A stretch of 54,378 bases of DNA, from contig SXIH01000029.1 in assembly GCA_005772895.1 (NCBI GenBank), forward strand, positions 1 to 54,378, written 5' to 3'. The translations under genes and the position numbers were made by a program. The stretch comes from Bacteroidota bacterium (GTDB lineage Bacteria > Bacteroidota > Bacteroidia > 2-12-FULL-35-15). Below the pieces are notes generated by a model. That model saw nothing but the letters and a program-made list of their open reading frames with translations. It did not search any database and was not told where the DNA came from. Shown piece by piece: positions 17,224 to 26,217 of this stretch; position 1 is the first letter of the stretch; the number at the start of each line of letters is the position of its first letter.

Positions 17224-17231
17224 CAAATATA
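17224..17231 (-). promoter_or_regulatory. putative -7 box of rplS
   Basis: On minus TATATTTG, exact TAnnTTTG, 50 bases before the rplS start. The -33 side is T-rich on minus but lacks a clear TTTG. Confidence 0.5.
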
Positions 17232-17335
17232 CGATTTTTTTAGAATAGGAAAGCATTTCCACTAAAATATTTGTGTTTTTACACCCTATGCAACTAAAAT
17301 AAGGCGTTTAGCGACTTAATAATACAATAAAAAGT

Positions 17336-18085
17336 ATGTTTTTTTCAAAGAAATATAAGTTAGTTCTAACCAATCCTTGTAAGGAGAATTGGGACAAAAT
17401 GATGCCTCTTTCCAATGGACGTTTTTGTGATTCTTGCTCTAAAAGTGTGGTGGATTATACAAATATGTCAGAAAAAGAAATCAATGAAAGGATGCGAAAT
17501 CCCGAATCGAATATGTGTGGAAGATTTCGGAAAGAGCAGTTGGACAAGGTTTATACACTTCAACCAAAGATTCAATTATCTGTACAAAGAAGATTTTTTC
17601 AATATATACTTACTTTTCTGTTGGGTTCGAAAGTCTTTTCTAATAAGGCAGTCGCGCAATCTGATACTCTCAAAATTGAACAAACAGATTCACTAAAATT
17701 GTCTGCAATTGTCGATTCTACCAGTATTATGGATACAGTAGCATTAGCTCAGGTAGATACGGTAAATTTGAAAGCTGATAGTCTTTCCTTGACTTATGAA
17801 TGGCCAGAAATCATTTTCATGGAAACAATTACGTGTGAAATATGGCTTGGAGGTTTTGGCGAGATGCCTGTATATGTTGACGAATTTCAATTCATTCCGG
17901 AAATGTTTGACACATTAAAAAAGGTTGTAGGAATAAAACCTAAAGAGAAAAAAGAAATCATCGTAAAAGAAAATCCTGTTCCTGAAAAGAAAGAACCAAA
18001 ACCACCCGTTAAAAAAGAGGAGCCTATTATTGCAATTTTACCTAATGAAATTAGAAGAGAATGGGATGAAAGTAAAGCAGACTAA
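17336..18085 (+). CDS. four-cysteine N-terminal domain membrane protein, unknown function
   Basis: 249 residues. The first ~70 carry four cysteines in a fixed pattern: NPCKENWDKM (C15), GRFCDSCSKSVVDYTNMS (C31, C34) and NMCGRFRKEQL (C61). A hydrophobic segment lies around 87-103 ending in AVAQS, then an acidic and Thr/Ser-rich stretch and a Lys/Pro-rich tail (residues ~200-240). I recall the PC-x-W / GRFC-x2-C-x-K-VVDFT / CGRF block as recurrent in Bacteroidota proteins with varied tails, without a known role. The cysteines could hold zinc or an iron-sulfur centre; that is inference. It lies on plus between the minus-strand genes rplS and trmD. Confidence 0.7.
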   Translation: MFFSKKYKLVLTNPCKENWDKMMPLSNGRFCDSCSKSVVDYTNMSEKEINERMRNPESNMCGRFRKEQLDKVYTLQPKIQLSVQRRFFQYILTFLLGSKVFSNKAVAQSDTLKIEQTDSLKLSAIVDSTSIMDTVALAQVDTVNLKADSLSLTYEWPEIIFMETITCEIWLGGFGEMPVYVDEFQFIPEMFDTLKKVVGIKPKEKKEIIVKENPVPEKKEPKPPVKKEEPIIAILPNEIRREWDESKAD

Positions 18086-18101
18086 GTTGTCTACTTTTTT
18101 A

Positions 18102-18116
18102 TTTGTCTATTGTCTA
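18102..18116. repeat. word repeat TTTGTCTATTGTCTA, copy 2
   Basis: Identical to 15081-15095; directly abuts the trmD stop codon. Confidence 0.6.
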
Positions 18117-18791
18117 CTATTTTAAAAGATCTGGTCTTCTCTCCTTAGTCCGCTTCAAACTCTCCTCGTGTCGCCAAGCTTCAATGTTTGCCGCATGCCC
18201 TGATAACAATACATCCGGAACTTTAATTCCGTTATAATCGGCTGGTCTTGTATAAACAGGGGGAGCTAATAAATTGTCCTGAAAAGAATCGGTTAAGGCT
18301 GATGTTTCATCTGAAATAGCTCCCGGAATTAAACGGATAATACTGTCGCTGATAACAGCAGCAGCCAATTCACCACCCGATAAAACATAATCTCCGATTG
18401 AAATTTCTTTAGTAATAAAATGGTCACGAACCCTTTGATCCACGCCTTTGTAATGCCCGCAAAGGATAATGATATTCTTTAAAGTTGATAAATGATTCGA
18501 CATTTTTTGGTTCAACAATTCACCATCCGGAGAAGTGTAAATCACTTCATCATATGTTCTTTCTGCTTTCAAAGCATTAATACAATTGGCAATGGGCTCA
18601 ATACTCATCACCATTCCAGCACCTCCGCCAAATGCGTAATCGTCCACACTTTTTTGTTTGTGTGTAGAATAATCGCGGAGGTTGATTAAATTCACTTCCA
18701 CCAAGCCTTTGTCAATCGCACGTTTTAAAATGCTGTGGTCAAACGGACTCCGTAATAATTCCGGTAAAACGGTAATGATATCAATGCGCAT
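18117..18791 (-). CDS. trmD: tRNA (guanine-N1-)-methyltransferase
   Basis: 224 residues, usual length. TrmD makes m1G37 in tRNAs and prevents frameshifting. It is a SPOUT knot protein. Visible: [30 protein letters not shown], the [13 protein letters not shown] loop, [14 protein letters not shown], the knot segment [15 protein letters not shown] and [26 protein letters not shown]. The neighbouring rplS partner is separated by an opposite-strand gene. Confidence 0.97.
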   Translation of the reverse strand: MRIDIITVLPELLRSPFDHSILKRAIDKGLVEVNLINLRDYSTHKQKSVDDYAFGGGAGMVMSIEPIANCINALKAERTYDEVIYTSPDGELLNQKMSNHLSTLKNIIILCGHYKGVDQRVRDHFITKEISIGDYVLSGGELAAAVISDSIIRLIPGAISDETSALTDSFQDNLLAPPVYTRPADYNGIKVPDVLLSGHAANIEAWRHEESLKRTKERRPDLLK

Positions 18792-18819
18792 GGTGCAAAT
18801 GTAGTGATAATGTGTAGAT

Positions 18820-18845
18820 GTGCTCCGTTACTATGAACGGAGCAC
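18820..18845 (-). terminator. hairpin downstream of the DUF4199 gene
   Basis: Perfect 10-base stem GTGCTCCGTT (18820-18829) and AACGGAGCAC (18836-18845), six-base loop. No T run on minus, so a terminator role is uncertain. Confidence 0.5.
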
Positions 18846-18851
18846 AAGAAT

Positions 18852-19379
18852 TTAATTTGTTGAAAGTTTTTGTTTTTTCATCAGAATTAAAGAAGTTATG
18901 AGTGTTGCCAACAAACCAACTGGTACTATTTCCATATAAGTAAGAAGGATTACCCAGATTGGATTCTTATACATTTCCTTGTAGCTGGCCATCTGTGCCA
19001 TTGTAGCATCTATTTCTACCTGTGAAGCTCCGGCTGCCTGCATCGTTTCAATACTGTGTTTTGCATAATCATCCATAAAGTCAGGCATGAAACAATAATA
19101 GGATATAAGCCAACTTATAACATAAAATGTGGAAGAGATGAGTGCGATCAGAATACCCACTTGGAATGCTTTTCCAAACGAAATTAATCCTTCGTTGTAT
19201 TTATCTCTGTAGTTTTTGACTCCTACAAACACAAAAGAGAAGGCAAGCAGCATGGAAGTATAGCCCAAGATCATTCCGAGGTCATAATCCCGGTGCTGAT
19301 TAATAGCCATTGCAATGAGTCCAAATACGCAGACTGTCAATCCTGAAAGTAGTCCGAAGACAAGTACATTTTTTTTCAT
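18852..19379 (-). CDS. DUF4199 family membrane protein
   Basis: 175 residues with four membrane segments (about 5-25, 35-53, 70-95 and 140-165). The stretch GVKNYRDKYNEGLISFGKAFQVGILIALIS matches the DUF4199 pattern, and the loop with EIDATMAQMASYKEMYKNP before the last helix is also typical. Function unknown. In Bacteroidota such proteins often lie beside membrane-anchored LuxR-type regulators, as here (147 bases downstream of one on the same strand). Confidence 0.8.
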   Translation of the reverse strand: MKKNVLVFGLLSGLTVCVFGLIAMAINQHRDYDLGMILGYTSMLLAFSFVFVGVKNYRDKYNEGLISFGKAFQVGILIALISSTFYVISWLISYYCFMPDFMDDYAKHSIETMQAAGASQVEIDATMAQMASYKEMYKNPIWVILLTYMEIVPVGLLATLITSLILMKKQKLSTN

Positions 19380-19525
19380 AGTTTTTTGTTTTTAGTATCC
19401 TCCAAAGCACTAGCGAAGGAGGAAAGGTTTATGCTGCAAATGTGTAGCAACAATTAACTTTTTTAGTCATACTAAAGAGTGATTTTAGTTTTAAAATGCC
19501 GATTCATCCTAAAGTATGAAATGGG

Positions 19526-19999
19526 TTATTGTATGATTGACAGTCGTTTAGCTTTTTCGACTGCTTGAGTTCTCCTTTTTACATCTAATTTTTCTAAAAC
19601 TTTTGAGGAATGGGTTTTAATTGTGTTAAGTGAGACAAATAATCTTTCTGCAATTTCCTGGTTGCTTAAACCTTCGGCCATTAATTGTAAAACTTCGAGT
19701 TCGCGTTTACTGATAGTTAGTTTTTCTATTTCCTTTTCGTTTAAAATAAAATCACTTGTGTTAGTTATATAAATTTCCTTTTCAACAAAAACGGTTTCTT
19801 TTTTTGGCTTACTGAGCTTAAGTGCCAGCCAAATTCCGACTCCCATAAAAATAAGGGCAATCAATCCGGCATAAATTTCAAAGGCATTTTGCATAATGAT
19901 AAACTTTAACTCTAAGAATTTTAATAGAGCAAGTAATAGTGCCAGGCTTATCCCGTAAAGGAGAATGAGTTTGTTTTTGGAGATGAAGGTTTTGAGCAT
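19526..19999 (-). CDS. membrane-anchored LuxR-type transcriptional regulator
   Basis: 157 residues. Two hydrophobic helices (about 11-30 and 42-60) are followed by a short linker and a C-terminal LuxR/GerE helix-turn-helix (about 95-152): ISKRELEVLQLMAEGLSNQEIAERLFVSLNTIKTHSSKVLEKL. There is no receiver or ligand-binding domain, so any signal must be sensed by the membrane part or a partner. The likely partner is the adjacent DUF4199 protein (inference). The -7 box at 20022 fits its start. Confidence 0.88.
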   Translation of the reverse strand: MLKTFISKNKLILLYGISLALLLALLKFLELKFIIMQNAFEIYAGLIALIFMGVGIWLALKLSKPKKETVFVEKEIYITNTSDFILNEKEIEKLTISKRELEVLQLMAEGLSNQEIAERLFVSLNTIKTHSSKVLEKLDVKRRTQAVEKAKRLSIIQ

Positions 20000-20021
20000 A
20001 AGGTTTGTTATCCAGATTTAT

Positions 20022-20029
20022 CAAAGATA
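20022..20029 (-). promoter_or_regulatory. putative -7 box of the LuxR-type gene
   Basis: On minus TATCTTTG, exact TAnnTTTG, 22 bases before the start and just past the stop of the upstream lipoprotein gene. Confidence 0.5.
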
Positions 20030-20030
20030 A

Positions 20031-20537
20031 TTAGTGTGGATTAGCATCTCTTATATCAAAAATCATTTGATATGAGGAAAAAGTTTTTGGTATGGCTGCA
20101 TAAAAAATAATATGACCGATGTGCAGTCCTGAACCTTTACATTGTCCATGAAGTGTGAAGCTACCTCTAAATTTAATAATAGGGCTAGAATTATTAACAA
20201 AAACATTTGAATTGGCATTTATTCCATCATTAGGATTAACATATCTAGTACAAGCAAGAACTATTTTACTATTAAAATCAACATTCCCACATGGTCTTTT
20301 TGAATTAAAAATAGAATCATATACTAATGTATTGGTAATAATATCATCTGAAATATCTCTACCACCCAATAAATAACCGTCTCCAGCAATTTCTGCAGAT
20401 GATAATTTACTGTATCCATCTTCCGCTTCCATTTTAAGTAATTTTCCACTTCGACAAGATTTTCTGCAACCCTCAATCGAGACAATTAATAAGGAAATGC
20501 ATATCGAAGTAAATAATATTTTGAATTTCATCTTCAT
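20031..20537 (-). CDS. small predicted lipoprotein, unknown function
   Basis: 168 residues. The N-terminus is a lipoprotein signal: basic MKMKFK, hydrophobic core, then VSIEGC with C24 as the lipid-modified residue. The mature part has several further cysteines (KSCRS, KRPCGN, LACTRY, GQCKG) and a beta-rich pattern. No family recognised. It is divergent from bioB with 81 bases between them and 31 bases before the LuxR-type gene on its own strand. Confidence 0.6.
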   Translation of the reverse strand: MKMKFKILFTSICISLLIVSIEGCRKSCRSGKLLKMEAEDGYSKLSSAEIAGDGYLLGGRDISDDIITNTLVYDSIFNSKRPCGNVDFNSKIVLACTRYVNPNDGINANSNVFVNNSSPIIKFRGSFTLHGQCKGSGLHIGHIIFYAAIPKTFSSYQMIFDIRDANPH

Positions 20538-20589
20538 CGTACCAAATATACTGAAATTTTTTCCTTTTTTTCCTTTTGAATTTATTGCT

Positions 20590-20597
20590 TAAGTTTG
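20590..20597 (+). promoter_or_regulatory. putative -7 box of the biotin operon
   Basis: TAAGTTTG, an exact TAnnTTTG match, 21 bases before the bioB start. A TTTG lies at 20575-20578 but is too close to be the -33 element. No BirA operator palindrome is evident. Confidence 0.45.
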
Positions 20598-20618
20598 TGC
20601 TACAAATAAGAACAATCT

Positions 20619-21629
20619 ATGACCGCAATACGACATAACTGGACCGTTGAAGAAATACTGGACATTTACAATATGCCATTATTGGATTTGGTATATAAAG
20701 CACAAACTGTTCATCGCGAATTTAACGATGCAAGTGAAGTGCAGGTAAGTTCATTGCTTTCAATTAAAACAGGAGGTTGTGCAGAAGATTGTAGTTATTG
20801 TCCGCAAGCAGCACGTTACAATACTGGTATTGAAGTTCATAAATTAATGACAGTGAATGAAGTAAGTGAGGCGGCAGACAAAGCAAAAGAAGGAGGCGCT
20901 TCCCGTTTGTGCATGGGTGCAGCTTGGCGAGAAGTACGTGATAACCGTGATTTTGACAGAGTGTTGGAAATGGTGAAAACGGTGAATGAAAAAGGATTGG
21001 AAGTTTGTTGTACACTTGGAATGTTAACTGAGAGTCAAGCTCAAAAGCTGGCCGATGCTGGTTTGTATGCATACAATCACAACATTGATACATCAGAAGA
21101 AAGCTATAAAAAAATCATCACTACCCGTAATTTTGATGATAGACTTAATACAATTAAGAATGTCCGTAAAGCAAAAGTTTCAGTTTGTTCAGGCGGAATT
21201 ATTGGTCTTGGCGAAACAACAGAAGACAGAGTGAAGATGTTGCAAACACTTTCTTCTATGGAAGTGCATCCTGAATCAGTTCCAATCAATGCTTTGGTTC
21301 CAGTTGCCGGAACACCTTTAGAAAATCAACCTTTAGTTCCTATCTGGGATATGGTTCGTATGATTGCTACTACACGGATTGTAATTCCTAAAACAGTTGT
21401 TCGTTTATCAGCAGGCAGAACGCAAATGAGTCTGGAAGGACAAGCATTGTGTTTTATGGCAGGTGCGAATTCAATTTTTGCAGGAGATAAATTATTGACT
21501 ACTCCAAATCCTGATTTTAATTCGGATATGGAAATGTTTAAGATATTTGGATTGAGTCCACGCAAAGCTTTCAAAGGAACAACTCAGCCTGTATCAAAAA
21601 TCAAATTGAACGAAGTTGAATCGATCTAA
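20619..21629 (+). CDS. bioB: biotin synthase
   Basis: 336 residues. Radical SAM enzyme that inserts sulfur into dethiobiotin. The cluster-binding motif C54xxxC58xxC61 is in [16 protein letters not shown]. Other family segments: [65 protein letters not shown], and [10 protein letters not shown] with the 2Fe-2S ligand Arg region. First gene of the four-gene biotin operon; its end overlaps bioF by 14 bases. Confidence 0.97.
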   Translation: MTAIRHNWTVEEILDIYNMPLLDLVYKAQTVHREFNDASEVQVSSLLSIKTGGCAEDCSYCPQAARYNTGIEVHKLMTVNEVSEAADKAKEGGASRLCMGAAWREVRDNRDFDRVLEMVKTVNEKGLEVCCTLGMLTESQAQKLADAGLYAYNHNIDTSEESYKKIITTRNFDDRLNTIKNVRKAKVSVCSGGIIGLGETTEDRVKMLQTLSSMEVHPESVPINALVPVAGTPLENQPLVPIWDMVRMIATTRIVIPKTVVRLSAGRTQMSLEGQALCFMAGANSIFAGDKLLTTPNPDFNSDMEMFKIFGLSPRKAFKGTTQPVSKIKLNEVESI

Positions 21630-22773
21630 ATTTTCAGCCGATCAATTTTTATTTTCTTCTCTTCAAAAGCGACAAGAGCAAAATGCTTTGCGTAAATTGA
21701 TTGTCAATGCTGAATTAATTGATTTTTGCAGCAACGATTATTTAGGTTTTGCACGTTCCAAAAAATTATCAAAAAACATTTCTAAAGCATCCGATAAACT
21801 AATCCACTCCAATGGTTCTGGAGGCTCACGCTTACTTGCGGGCAATACTTCTTATGCCGAAAATTTAGAAAACTATATCGCAAAATTTCACAATGCAAAG
21901 GCAGGATTGATTTACAATTCAGGTTATGATGCTAACGTTGGTTTGTTTTCGTCAATCGGACAAAAAGGAAATACGATAATATACGATGAGTTGATTCACG
22001 CATCTGTGCATGATGGTATTAAAATGTCATCGGCAACTACTTATGCTTTTCGTCATAATGATTTAAAACATTTAGAAACACGTTTAAAAATTGCAGAGGG
22101 CATAATTTATGTGGCAGTTGAAAGCATTTATTCTATGGATGGTGATTATGCTTTACTAAAAGAAATCAGCATATTATGTAAAAAGTACAATGCAAATTTA
22201 ATTGTGGATGAAGCACATGCAACGGGAATAACAAGTAATGGAGGAAAAGGCAGAGTTCAGGAATTAAAGTTAGAAAAAGAAGTTTTTGCTAGAGTTCACA
22301 CTTTTGGTAAAGGCTTAGGTTGCCACGGAGCTATTGTATTAGGAAGTTCGTTGCTCAGAGATTACCTGATTAATTTTTCCAGAGCATTTATTTATACAAC
22401 GGCATTGCCGGTAAAAAGTTTAGTTGCTATTCATGAAGCTTATAAACTATTAGAAAAAAGTGATCAGGAAATAAAGCAGCTTCAGAAATTGATTGCAATC
22501 TTTAAAAAAGGACTTTCAAAGGAAGTTCAAGTCTTTTTAATAGATAGTAGGAGTCCAATACAATGTATTGTTGTAAATGGGAATTCGGAAGTAAAAAAAA
22601 TGGCTAAATATCTCCAGGATAGCGGTTTTGATGCCAGACCTATACTTAACCCAACAGTCCCAAAGGGAAAAGAGCGCTTAAGGATTTGTCTGCATGTTTT
22701 CAACACCGAAAAAGAGGTGAAATTGCTTACTACTAAGGTAAATGGGTATTTTGACAATAAAAATGGAGGATAA
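21616..22773 (+). CDS. bioF: 8-amino-7-oxononanoate synthase
   Basis: 385 residues. PLP-dependent condensation of pimeloyl-ACP/CoA with alanine. The start is TTG at 21616 inside the end of bioB (14-base overlap); no ATG lies close enough to give the normal N-terminus. Motifs: [50 protein letters not shown] and the PLP lysine K232 in [15 protein letters not shown] start and overlap suggest translational coupling to bioB. Confidence 0.93.
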   Translation: MNRSKFSADQFLFSSLQKRQEQNALRKLIVNAELIDFCSNDYLGFARSKKLSKNISKASDKLIHSNGSGGSRLLAGNTSYAENLENYIAKFHNAKAGLIYNSGYDANVGLFSSIGQKGNTIIYDELIHASVHDGIKMSSATTYAFRHNDLKHLETRLKIAEGIIYVAVESIYSMDGDYALLKEISILCKKYNANLIVDEAHATGITSNGGKGRVQELKLEKEVFARVHTFGKGLGCHGAIVLGSSLLRDYLINFSRAFIYTTALPVKSLVAIHEAYKLLEKSDQEIKQLQKLIAIFKKGLSKEVQVFLIDSRSPIQCIVVNGNSEVKKMAKYLQDSGFDARPILNPTVPKGKERLRICLHVFNTEKEVKLLTTKVNGYFDNKNGG

Positions 22774-22820
22774 GTAACCAAAATGTTATATTTTCGTTGA
22801 AATTACCATAAAGAAAATTT

Positions 22821-23438
22821 ATGCGAAAGATATTTGTTACCGGTATTGGAACCGATGTTGGAAAAACAGTTGTAGCATCAGTACTTACCGAAGCCTTGAA
22901 AGCTGATTATTGGAAGCCTGTTCAAACAGGAAGTTTCTTCTCTACTGATACCGCCAAAGTTCAAAAATGGGTTTCTAACCCAATCAGTAAATTTCACCCT
23001 GAAGGTTATTTATTAAAGCAATATATGTCGCCTCATGCTGCTGCAGAGTTGGAAGGAATTGATATTGGTTTGGCTGATTTGAAATTACCGGAAACTACAA
23101 ATAATACATTGATAATGGAAGGTGCAGGAGGATTGATGGTTCCTTTGAATCGTAAGGAATTTATGGTGGATATGATTAAAAAATTTGATGCTGAGGTGGT
23201 TTTGGTGATTCAAAACTATTTAGGAAGCATCAACCACTCATTACTTTCAATAGATCAATTAAAACACAGAGGTTTGAAAATATTGGGTATTGTTTATAAC
23301 GGAGCTCCACATCAATTATCAGAAGACATTATTTTAGATTACAGCGGGCTGAAAGTGTTAGGCCGTATCAATAAAGAAAAAGATTTAAACTCGGAAGTGA
23401 TTTCACGTTATGCAAAAGAGTTTGAGTATTTGAAATAA
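22821..23438 (+). CDS. bioD: dethiobiotin synthetase
   Basis: 205 residues. ATP-dependent closure of the ureido ring of 7,8-diaminononanoate. P-loop G8-IGTDVGKT16, then YWKPVQTGS, EGAGGLMVPLN, VLVIQNYLGSINHSLLS and a C-terminal LGRINKEKDL. A shorter C-terminus than E. coli BioD but within family range. It follows bioF by 47 bases. Confidence 0.94.
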   Translation: MRKIFVTGIGTDVGKTVVASVLTEALKADYWKPVQTGSFFSTDTAKVQKWVSNPISKFHPEGYLLKQYMSPHAAAELEGIDIGLADLKLPETTNNTLIMEGAGGLMVPLNRKEFMVDMIKKFDAEVVLVIQNYLGSINHSLLSIDQLKHRGLKILGIVYNGAPHQLSEDIILDYSGLKVLGRINKEKDLNSEVISRYAKEFEYLK

Positions 23439-23456
23439 ATATTCTATTAATAAAGT

Positions 23457-23509
23457 CTTCGACTCCGCTCAGACTGACAACTATACTGTCACACTGAGCG
23501 GAGTCGAAG
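23457..23509. repeat. inverted repeat, family B, inside the biotin operon
   Basis: 23-base arms 23457-23479 and 23487-23509 (core CTTCGACTCCGCTCAG) with two differences and a 7-base loop. The inverse complement of the right arm occurs exactly at 24913-24935. It lies between bioD and bioA and could form a strong RNA hairpin there. Confidence 0.85.
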
Positions 23510-23533
23510 TGTTTACGGAGTTCATATTTTGAC

Positions 23534-24814
23534 ATGACTATTCAGGAAAGAGACAAAAATGTAGTGTGGCATCCTTTCACACAAATAAAAACTGCTCCAT
23601 TGCCTATTGCAATTGTAAAAGGTGAAGGTGCTTATTTTTATGATGATAAAGGAAAACGTTATATCGATGGAATTGCTTCCTGGTGGGTGAATGTACACGG
23701 ACATGCACATCCATATCTTGCTAAAAAAGTTTCGGAGCAATTACAAACTTTGGAACATGCAATTTTTTCAGGATTCACGCATGAGCCTGCTGTTCGTTTA
23801 GCCGAACGTCTATTACAACGTTTACCGCAAAATCAATCCAAAATATTTTATTCCGATAATGGTTCTACAGCTGTGGAAGTGGCTTTGAAAATGGCTTTTC
23901 AATATTGGAGCAATCAAGGAATTTCTAAAACAAAAATCATTGCATTTGAAAACGGATATCATGGCGATACATTTGGTGGAATGAGTGTTGGCGCACGCAA
24001 TGCATTTAATCTTCCATTCTCTAAATTATTGTTTGATGTGATTCATATTCCTGTTCCAACAAAAGGAAATGAAGAAGAAAGCTTGAAAGCATTGCAAACC
24101 GTGTTAAAACAAGATGATATTGCTGCATTTATTTTCGAACCACTCATTCAAGGTGCCGGTGGAATGGTAATGTATTCGGCAGAAAGTTTAAATAAAATGA
24201 TTGAACAATGTAGAGCAAAAAATATTATTACCATTGCCGATGAGGTGATGACAGGTTTTGGTCGCACAGGAAAGTTTTTTGCAAATGATTTTTTAAAAAA
24301 CAAAGCAGATGTCATTTGTTTGAGTAAAGGATTAACGGGCGGAGTTATGCCTTTGGGAGTAACGAGTTGCGCGAAATTTATTTACGATGCTTTTTTAAGT
24401 GATGATAAAATGAAAACCTTTTTTCACGGACATTCCTACACTGCTAATCCAACAGCCTGTTCAGCAGCATTGGCAAGTTTGGACTTGTTTGATGAACCTG
24501 AAGCATTTGAAAATATAAAACGAATTGAAAAGAAGCATGCAGGATTTTTACAAAAAATAAAATCACATAAAACATTAGTTGAAGCAAGACAGTTAGGTAC
24601 AATCATAGCGTTTGAAATAAAAACAAAAGAAGAAACCAGTTATTTGAATTCATTGGCGGAAAAAATTTCTAATTTTTTTATTGAGAAAGGAATTATTCTT
24701 CGTCCGCTTGGTAACATCGTTTATGTTTTACCACCCTATTGTATTAAAGACGAGGATTTGGATTATATTTATGATAGTGTTGAAGAGTTTTTGGATAAGT
24801 TAATTGAAGAGTAA
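23534..24814 (+). CDS. bioA: adenosylmethionine-8-amino-7-oxononanoate aminotransferase
   Basis: 426 residues. Class III PLP transaminase that turns KAPA into 7,8-diaminononanoate using SAM as donor. Motifs: VWHPFTQ, GIASWWVNVHGHAHP, IFSGFTHEPAVRLAE, YHGDTFGGMSVGAR, EPLIQGAGGMVMY, IADEVMTGFGRTG and the PLP lysine K265 in CLSKGLTGGVMPLG. The WW pair and HPFTQ are typical of BioA rather than of other class III enzymes. Last gene of the bio operon, 95 bases after bioD with repeat B between. bioC is not in the window. Confidence 0.95.
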   Translation: MTIQERDKNVVWHPFTQIKTAPLPIAIVKGEGAYFYDDKGKRYIDGIASWWVNVHGHAHPYLAKKVSEQLQTLEHAIFSGFTHEPAVRLAERLLQRLPQNQSKIFYSDNGSTAVEVALKMAFQYWSNQGISKTKIIAFENGYHGDTFGGMSVGARNAFNLPFSKLLFDVIHIPVPTKGNEEESLKALQTVLKQDDIAAFIFEPLIQGAGGMVMYSAESLNKMIEQCRAKNIITIADEVMTGFGRTGKFFANDFLKNKADVICLSKGLTGGVMPLGVTSCAKFIYDAFLSDDKMKTFFHGHSYTANPTACSAALASLDLFDEPEAFENIKRIEKKHAGFLQKIKSHKTLVEARQLGTIIAFEIKTKEETSYLNSLAEKISNFFIEKGIILRPLGNIVYVLPPYCIKDEDLDYIYDSVEEFLDKLIEE

Positions 24815-24831
24815 TCATATTCACAACTGTC

Positions 24832-25020
24832 TCCCGATAGCTATCGGGACCGTGCCACGACACGGGATCTCCTCATTAGGAAGACAGTCGTTACTAACAG
24901 AGAGATGCCGCACTTCGACTCCGCTCAGTGTGACATCTGTTATAATATGTAGGTAGGAATAGCAAACACAGACCTGCCTGCAGCAGGCAGATTCGTAATT
25001 CGCAAAAATTCGTAATTCGT
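24832..25020. repeat. mosaic of at least four dispersed repeat types
   Basis: This gap (24815-25024) has no gene. In order it holds the 18-base palindrome TCCCGATAGCTATCGGGA (24832-24849), a family A half-element (24849-24872, CCGTGCCACGACACGGGAT), a family B half-element (24913-24935), the palindrome CTGCCTGC-A-GCAGGCAG (24974-24990), and two copies of ATTCGTAATTCG (24991-25002 and 25008-25019). Three of these types also occur elsewhere in the window. Confidence 0.85.
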
Positions 25021-25024
25021 AGTT

Positions 25025-25729
25025 ATGTTCAAGACAAAAAAAGAATTAGTATTCATAATCCTAGCAGGAATCTTCATCACCAATGCAATTGTTGCAGAGT
25101 TGATTGGAGGGAAGCTTATCTATTTAGGTCCATTTATTATGAGCGTTGGAATTCTTCCTTGGCCCATTGTTTTTTTAGCTACCGACTTAATTAACGAATA
25201 TTATGGAAGAACAGGAGTGAAAAAGTTATCACTCATAACTGCTTCCTTAATTGTGTATGCTTTTGTGATTTTATTTTTTGCAATGCGTGTTCCTGCAGCT
25301 GAAGGAATTTCTGTTGTAACAGATGGGCAGTTTACAGCGGTATTCGGACAAAGCATGTGGATTATTATTGGTAGTGTAGTTGCCTTTTTAGTTTCTCAAT
25401 TTATAGATGTGAGTATTTTTTGGCTGCTGAGAGATAAAACCGGAGCTAAAATGATTTGGTTGAGAAGTACTGGATCTACAATTGTTTCACAGTTGGTAGA
25501 TACATTTATTGTTGCAGGAATAGGATTTTTGTTGCCAGGGAAAGTTGATTTTGCAACGTTTATTAATATGTCGTTGACCGGATATACCGCTAAACTTATA
25601 ATTGCTGTTGCATTAACTCCGGCCATTTATGCCGGACATGCTGGAGTAAATAAATATTTAGGAACTGAAGCGGATGAGATTATCAAACATTCTGCAGAAG
25701 AATCATTGCACCATAAAGTGAAAGATTAA
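25025..25729 (+). CDS. yhhQ: queuosine precursor transporter, YhhQ family (DUF165)
   Basis: 234 residues with about six membrane segments. Signature features of the YhhQ/VUT family are ILPWPIVFLATDLINEYYGR after the second helix, the conserved Asp-x-x-x-Glu pair, and FIDVSIFWLLRDKTGAKMIWLRSTGSTIVSQLVDTFIV. Family members take up preQ0/preQ1 for queuosine tRNA modification. No que genes are adjacent. Its last four bases overlap the stop of the convergent OmpA-domain gene. Confidence 0.88.
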   Translation: MFKTKKELVFIILAGIFITNAIVAELIGGKLIYLGPFIMSVGILPWPIVFLATDLINEYYGRTGVKKLSLITASLIVYAFVILFFAMRVPAAEGISVVTDGQFTAVFGQSMWIIIGSVVAFLVSQFIDVSIFWLLRDKTGAKMIWLRSTGSTIVSQLVDTFIVAGIGFLLPGKVDFATFINMSLTGYTAKLIIAVALTPAIYAGHAGVNKYLGTEADEIIKHSAEESLHHKVKD

Positions 25730-26217
25730 TCCACTCCTGTTACAACTAATTCTGTTCTGTTGTTTTGTTGATGTAGTGCTTCCTTTTCTTTTTTTGTTTT
25801 TACTTTTTTTATTTCTTCTTCATCAATCAAAAGAAATGCTTCTCCGCAACCTTTAGGAGTAATTTTAGTTGGTTCAATCTTTTTTTCTCTCGTTAAAAAA
25901 TTAACACAAGCTCTTGCTTTTTCCTGTGATAATCGCATGTTATACTCTTCAGAACCCCTGAAATCAGTATGATTTGTAACTTCTATTGTCAGGTTTGGAT
26001 ACTTTAATAAAAAGTCTCCGACAGCATTTAGTGAATCTTTTGTAATCGTATTCATTTCCCCATATTCAGTTGGTGGAAAAAAGAGAATAGTAGGAATTTT
26101 AATGATGTCGCCAACTACAAAAACGCTATCATTAACGGTTTTGTTTGCCTTTTTTACATAAGTAGGTTCTTGAAAAGCAAAAAGTAAAATCAGAATAAAA
26201 AATGCAGAGTAGTTCAT
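25726..26217 (-). CDS. OmpA-domain (peptidoglycan-binding) exported protein
   Basis: 163 residues. A short signal peptide is followed by one OmpA_C domain: IPTILFFPPTEYG as first strand, TIEVTNHTDFRGSEEYNMRLSQEKARA with the Asp and Arg that bind diaminopimelate, then ITPKGCGEAF and QNNRTELVV. It probably fixes an envelope component to the cell wall. It overlaps the hydrolase gene by four bases (ATGA), so it is the second of three co-directional genes. Confidence 0.85.
   Translation of the reverse strand: MNYSAFFILILLFAFQEPTYVKKANKTVNDSVFVVGDIIKIPTILFFPPTEYGEMNTITKDSLNAVGDFLLKYPNLTIEVTNHTDFRGSEEYNMRLSQEKARACVNFLTREKKIEPTKITPKGCGEAFLLIDEEEIKKVKTKKEKEALHQQNNRTELVVTGVD

Noticed and set aside
20579-20589. 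Full -33/-7 promoter for bioB
   Set aside because: The spacing between TTTG (20575) and TAAGTTTG (20590) is only 11 bases, so only the -7 box is listed.
20764-21093. Minus-strand ORF of 109 codons inside bioB
   Set aside because: Fully antisense to the radical SAM core; Cys/His-rich shadow composition.
23457-23509. CRISPR array or attachment site
   Set aside because: Only one inverted unit with a 7-base loop, no regularly spaced direct repeats, no cas genes, integrase or tRNA nearby.
24991-25020. Origin or DnaA box cluster
   Set aside because: The ATTCGTAATTCG repeats do not match TTATCCACA and no replication gene is near.
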